Shown one piece after another: positions 5,992-8,602 of a stretch of DNA of 8,602 bases. The position numbers and the translations under genes were made by a program. Source of the stretch: Bacteroidota bacterium (GTDB lineage: Bacteria > Bacteroidota > Bacteroidia > Chitinophagales > Chitinophagaceae); contig JAEVYV010000399.1 of assembly GCA_023392575.1 (NCBI GenBank), forward strand, positions 1 through 8,602, given 5' to 3'. Every line of letters begins with the position of its first letter. Positions within the stretch are counted from its first letter, which is position 1. The notes beneath the pieces are model-generated. The model saw only the letters and a program-made list of their open reading frames with translations. It ran no database searches and was not told the DNA's origin.

Positions 5992-6492
5992 TCAACTTGC
6001 TTTTTGTATCAGTTTCATTGCTTCTTCGTTATTGGCCCAGCCTTGGGGTTTGAATTCTTTTCCCTCCTGCTTGTTGTACGAAACAAAAAACTGTTCAATC
6101 TCACTTAAAATATTTTTATTGAGGTTTTCTATGGCTTCCATGTCTTTGTACATGTGCGAACCGGCAGGTATGGCAATCAGCCGGTCGTTCCGCACCATGC
6201 CCTTTTCGGTTGATTGCTCGGCTTTTAAGGCGCCGATAATCGTACATTCCACCACACATCCCGGATAAGCCGGTTCATCCATAATGACAAGCACATCCAG
6301 CGGATCGCCGTCTCCGCCCTTGGTACGGGGTATAAACCCAAAATCAAAAGGGAATACAGCGCCTTCCGGAAGAATTTTTTTAAGCCGGAAGGCCTGTAAT
6401 TTTTTGTCATACGCATATTTGTTGCGACAACCGCGGGGTGTTTCAATGATGACGTCAATTGTTTTTGGTTTCTCCTGACTCATACTTGCCAT
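5992..6492 (-). CDS. ppa: Inorganic pyrophosphatase, family I (divergent active site)
   Basis: The enzyme hydrolyses pyrophosphate to two phosphates in the cytoplasm, pulling DNA, RNA and protein synthesis forward. The 166-residue length fits bacterial family I enzymes. The signature DGDPLDV (61-67) supplies the metal-binding aspartates D61, D63 and D66. E17 in IIETP and K25 in NKYAYD align with E. coli Glu20 and Lys29. Several other E. coli active-site positions differ on hand alignment: Glu31 is A27, Arg43 is K39, Tyr51 and Tyr55 are F47 and F51 (in VFPFDFGFI), and Lys142 is N140. The SYN and FKPQGW segments near the C-terminus are also family-like. From memory, other bacteria have relatives with FPFDFGFI and RNDRLIA, so this is probably a known subfamily rather than a dead enzyme. 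The ATG at 6492 was chosen; ATG at 6483 (163 residues) and TTG at 6498 are alternatives. A hairpin ends 6 bases before the start. Confidence 0.92.
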   Translation of the reverse strand: MASMSQEKPKTIDVIIETPRGCRNKYAYDKKLQAFRLKKILPEGAVFPFDFGFIPRTKGGDGDPLDVLVIMDEPAYPGCVVECTIIGALKAEQSTEKGMVRNDRLIAIPAGSHMYKDMEAIENLNKNILSEIEQFFVSYNKQEGKEFKPQGWANNEEAMKLIQKAS

Positions 6493-6498
6493 AAACAA

Positions 6499-6531
6499 AA
6501 ATCCCGTGCCGCTTTTTGCTGCACGGGATTT
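6499..6531 (-). terminator. Hairpin terminator after clpC, directly before ppa
   Basis: AAATCCCGTGC (6499-6509) and GCACGGGATTT (6521-6531) form a perfect 11-bp stem around an 11-base loop, in which two further G-C pairs could close over TTTTT. On the minus strand the stem ends in GGGATTT and runs on as TTGTTT, a good U tract. It starts 22 bases after the clpC stop and ends 6 bases before the chosen ppa start, so it is both the clpC terminator and part of any ppa leader transcribed from upstream. Confidence 0.8.
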
Positions 6532-6553
6532 ATTCTAAAGCTCGTCAGAGCAA

Positions 6554-8602
6554 TTATGCTTTCGATTCTTCTGTGATTTCTTTCTTCAAGGAGAAGGTGA
6601 GTTTGCCATTTTCCTTGTCCAGATCGGCTTCCAGCACATCGCCGGGCTTAATGTTCATGTTCAGAATTTCTTCAGCCAAAGGATCTTCCAAATATTTTTG
6701 GATGGCCCGGTGCAAGGGACGGGCACCAAATTGTTGGTCGTAGCCCTTGTCGGCAATAAATCCTTTTGCCTCTTCGGTAAGTTCCAAACTGAACCCAAGG
6801 TTGGTCAAACGCTTCATCACCCCTTTCATCAGAATATCGATGATCTCGAAGATGTGCTCTTTGGTCAGTGAATTGAAGATGATCACATCATCAATACGGT
6901 TCAAAAACTCAGGAGAAAAAGTACGCTTCAGCGCTTTTTCAATAACGGCCTTGTGCGCTTCATCCTGGTTTTGTACCCGGGCCTGGGTGGCAAAACCCAC
7001 ACCTTCACCAAAATCTTTCAACTGGCGTACACCAATATTGGAGGTCATGATGATGAGTGTGTTTTTGAAATCAACCTTTCTTCCCAAACCATCCGTTAAC
7101 TGGCCATCGTCCAATACCTGCAATAAAATATTGTAGATATCCGGGTGTGCTTTTTCAATTTCATCCAAAAGGATAACGCTGTAGGGCTTGCGGCGAACCC
7201 GTTCGGTAAGCTGACCGCCTTCTTCGTAACCAACATAGCCCGGAGGCGCACCAATCAGGCGGGACACGGTGAATTTTTCCATGTATTCACTCATGTCGAT
7301 GCGGATCAAGGCGTCTTCGCTGTCAAACATGTGACGGGCCAAGGCTCTTGCCAGCTCGGTTTTACCAACCCCGGTCGGACCCAGGAAGATAAACGTACCG
7401 ATCGGTTTTTTGGGATCTTTCAAACCCACACGGTTCCGCTGAATGGCTTTTACCACTTTGGAGATGGCTTCATCCTGTCCCACCACCATGGCTTTCATTT
7501 CATCTGCCATCTTACGCAGCTTTTGCGTTTCGGCTTCCACCATGCGTTTTACCGGTATGCCGGTCATCATGCTGATGACTTCGGCTATTTCTTCCTCGCC
7601 AATGGGATAGCGCTTGTGTTTGCTTTCTTCTTCCCACTGGGCCTTTGCTTTTTCCAGTTCTTCGCCCAGGCGTTTTTCCGTATCCCGAAGGGCAGCGGCT
7701 TCTTCAAACTTCTGGCTCTTCACTACCCGGTTCTTTTCAATCTTGATGTCCTCTATTTTCTTTTCCAGGTCCAGAATGTTTTGCGGCACATTAATGTTTT
7801 TCAGGTGTACCCTTGCACCCACCTCATCCATCACGTCAATGGCCTTATCAGGCAACAAACGGTCGGTGATGTAGCGGTCGCTTAGTTTCACGCAGGCATC
7901 AATCGCTTCCTGGTCGTAGTTTACGTTGTGATAGTCTTCGTATTTGGACTTGATGTTGTTCAAGATCTGAATGGTATCTTCCACGCTTGGCGGATCGATC
8001 ATTACCTTTTGGAAACGGCGGTCCAGGGCGCCGTCCTTTTCAATGTACATTCTGTACTCATCCAGGGTAGAAGCGCCAATGCACTGAAGTTCGCCACGGG
8101 CCAGGGCCGGTTTAAAGATGTTGGACGCATCCAGGGAACCCGAAGCGCCACCGGCTCCAACAATGGTGTGAATTTCATCAATAAACAGGATCACGTCGCG
8201 GTTTTTTACCAGCTCATTCATGATGGCCTTCATCCGCTCTTCAAACTGACCACGGTATTTGGTACCCGCTACCAGGGCCGCCAGGTCAAGAGAAATCACT
8301 CTTTTGTCAAACAGAACCCTGGAAACCTTTCGCTGAACAATGCGCAGGGCCAATCCTTCCACAATGGCGGTTTTACCCACGCCGGGTTCGCCAATCAAAA
8401 TCGGATTGTTCTTTTTGCGGCGGGAAAGAATTTGCGACACTCGTTCGATCTCCTTTTCCCGTCCAACGATGGGGTCCAGCGTTCCCGTTTCAGCCAATTT
8501 GGTGATGTCTCTGCCAAAATTGTCCAAAACCGGAGTCTTGCTTTTGGCGGCGCCGGCTTGTCTGGATTTGGAGGAAGAGTATTTCTTTTCTTCTTCAAAA
8601 TA
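6554..8602 (-). CDS. clpC: ATP-dependent Clp protease ATPase subunit ClpC (partial, N-terminus outside window)
   Basis: The frame is open to the right edge, giving 682 residues; the Clp N-terminal repeat domain is missing. The visible part starts in a Ser/Lys-rich linker and reaches the first AAA+ domain at LDNFGRDITKLAE (from residue 26). Numbered from the first visible codon: first Walker A GEPGVGKT (70-77) and Walker B VILFIDE (137-143). A middle region (about 275-325) has the UVR-like motif QKFEEAAALRD typical of ClpC. The second Walker A is GPTGVGKT (408-415), the second Walker B VILLDEIE (476-483), and the sensor TSN is at about 520-522. The small C-terminal domain runs from about 595. 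VGF (535-537) matches the tripeptide loop by which ClpC docks on ClpP. The short middle domain, UVR motif and VGF separate it from ClpB. ClpC unfolds proteins for degradation by ClpP in the cytoplasm. The TTG at 8525-8527 is an internal leucine, not a start. Confidence 0.96.
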   Translation of the reverse strand, partial: YFEEEKKYSSSKSRQAGAAKSKTPVLDNFGRDITKLAETGTLDPIVGREKEIERVSQILSRRKKNNPILIGEPGVGKTAIVEGLALRIVQRKVSRVLFDKRVISLDLAALVAGTKYRGQFEERMKAIMNELVKNRDVILFIDEIHTIVGAGGASGSLDASNIFKPALARGELQCIGASTLDEYRMYIEKDGALDRRFQKVMIDPPSVEDTIQILNNIKSKYEDYHNVNYDQEAIDACVKLSDRYITDRLLPDKAIDVMDEVGARVHLKNINVPQNILDLEKKIEDIKIEKNRVVKSQKFEEAAALRDTEKRLGEELEKAKAQWEEESKHKRYPIGEEEIAEVISMMTGIPVKRMVEAETQKLRKMADEMKAMVVGQDEAISKVVKAIQRNRVGLKDPKKPIGTFIFLGPTGVGKTELARALARHMFDSEDALIRIDMSEYMEKFTVSRLIGAPPGYVGYEEGGQLTERVRRKPYSVILLDEIEKAHPDIYNILLQVLDDGQLTDGLGRKVDFKNTLIIMTSNIGVRQLKDFGEGVGFATQARVQNQDEAHKAVIEKALKRTFSPEFLNRIDDVIIFNSLTKEHIFEIIDILMKGVMKRLTNLGFSLELTEEAKGFIADKGYDQQFGARPLHRAIQKYLEDPLAEEILNMNIKPGDVLEADLDKENGKLTFSLKKEITEESKA

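Noticed and set aside
6747..7136. Plus-strand frame of 129 codons opposite clpC
   Set aside because: It is antisense to the second AAA+ domain of ClpC; no ribosome site or family resemblance.
7145..7885. Long plus-strand open frame (246 codons) opposite clpC
   Set aside because: It lies entirely antisense to strongly conserved ClpC motifs, and its translation (rich in Phe and His) looks like the complement of coding sequence, with no recognisable domain.
8525..8527. Possible TTG start of a shorter ClpC
   Set aside because: The frame continues upstream to the right edge with a typical ClpC linker (KSKTPVLDNFGRD), so this is an internal leucine of a gene cut by the window edge.

Overview
The window looks like a chromosomal segment of a Bacteroidota genome, probably Chitinophagaceae or a close relative (the family level is inference). 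Three things support this. Two secreted proteins end in type A sorting domains of the type IX secretion system (T9SS), which is confined to this phylum. Shine-Dalgarno sites are mostly weak or absent. At least two intergenic regions carry a close match to the Bacteroidota promoter pattern (TTTG or TTG at -33, TAnnTTTG at -7). Most genes are housekeeping or envelope genes. I see no rRNA, tRNA, CRISPR array, transposase or phage gene.

Layout, left to right. Positions 1-1505 (minus) hold an MFS exporter followed by a thioesterase-like gene that runs off the left edge; the two reading frames overlap by 8 bases. Across a 40-base divergent gap, a secreted FKBP-type prolyl isomerase runs on the plus strand (1546-2250). 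A gene-free stretch (2251-2623) follows, with an imperfect inverted repeat and two strong hairpin terminators facing each other. Two T9SS cargo genes lie on the minus strand: a 483-residue protein (2624-4075) and a 211-residue protein (4388-5023). They share the same two C-terminal modules, an Fn3-like domain and a sorting domain. Next come cytidylate kinase cmk (5140-5829), a family I inorganic pyrophosphatase with an altered active site (5992-6492), and clpC (6554 to the right edge), whose N-terminal part lies outside the window.

How they fit together. All genes except the FKBP gene are on the minus strand, but gaps of 60-310 bases and a hairpin after clpC suggest several short transcription units. 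Cmk (CMP/dCMP phosphorylation), Ppa (removal of the pyrophosphate released by polymer synthesis) and ClpC (protein quality control with ClpP) are core functions. The FKBP isomerase and the two T9SS cargo proteins act outside the inner membrane.

I did not find a convincing new biological system. The observations most worth checking are the unrecognised N-terminal region of the 483-residue T9SS protein, with its calcium-loop motif and lower GC; the 211-residue protein that is almost only an adaptor plus a sorting signal; the pyrophosphatase active-site substitutions; the hairpin just upstream of ppa; and two degenerate intergenic repeats.
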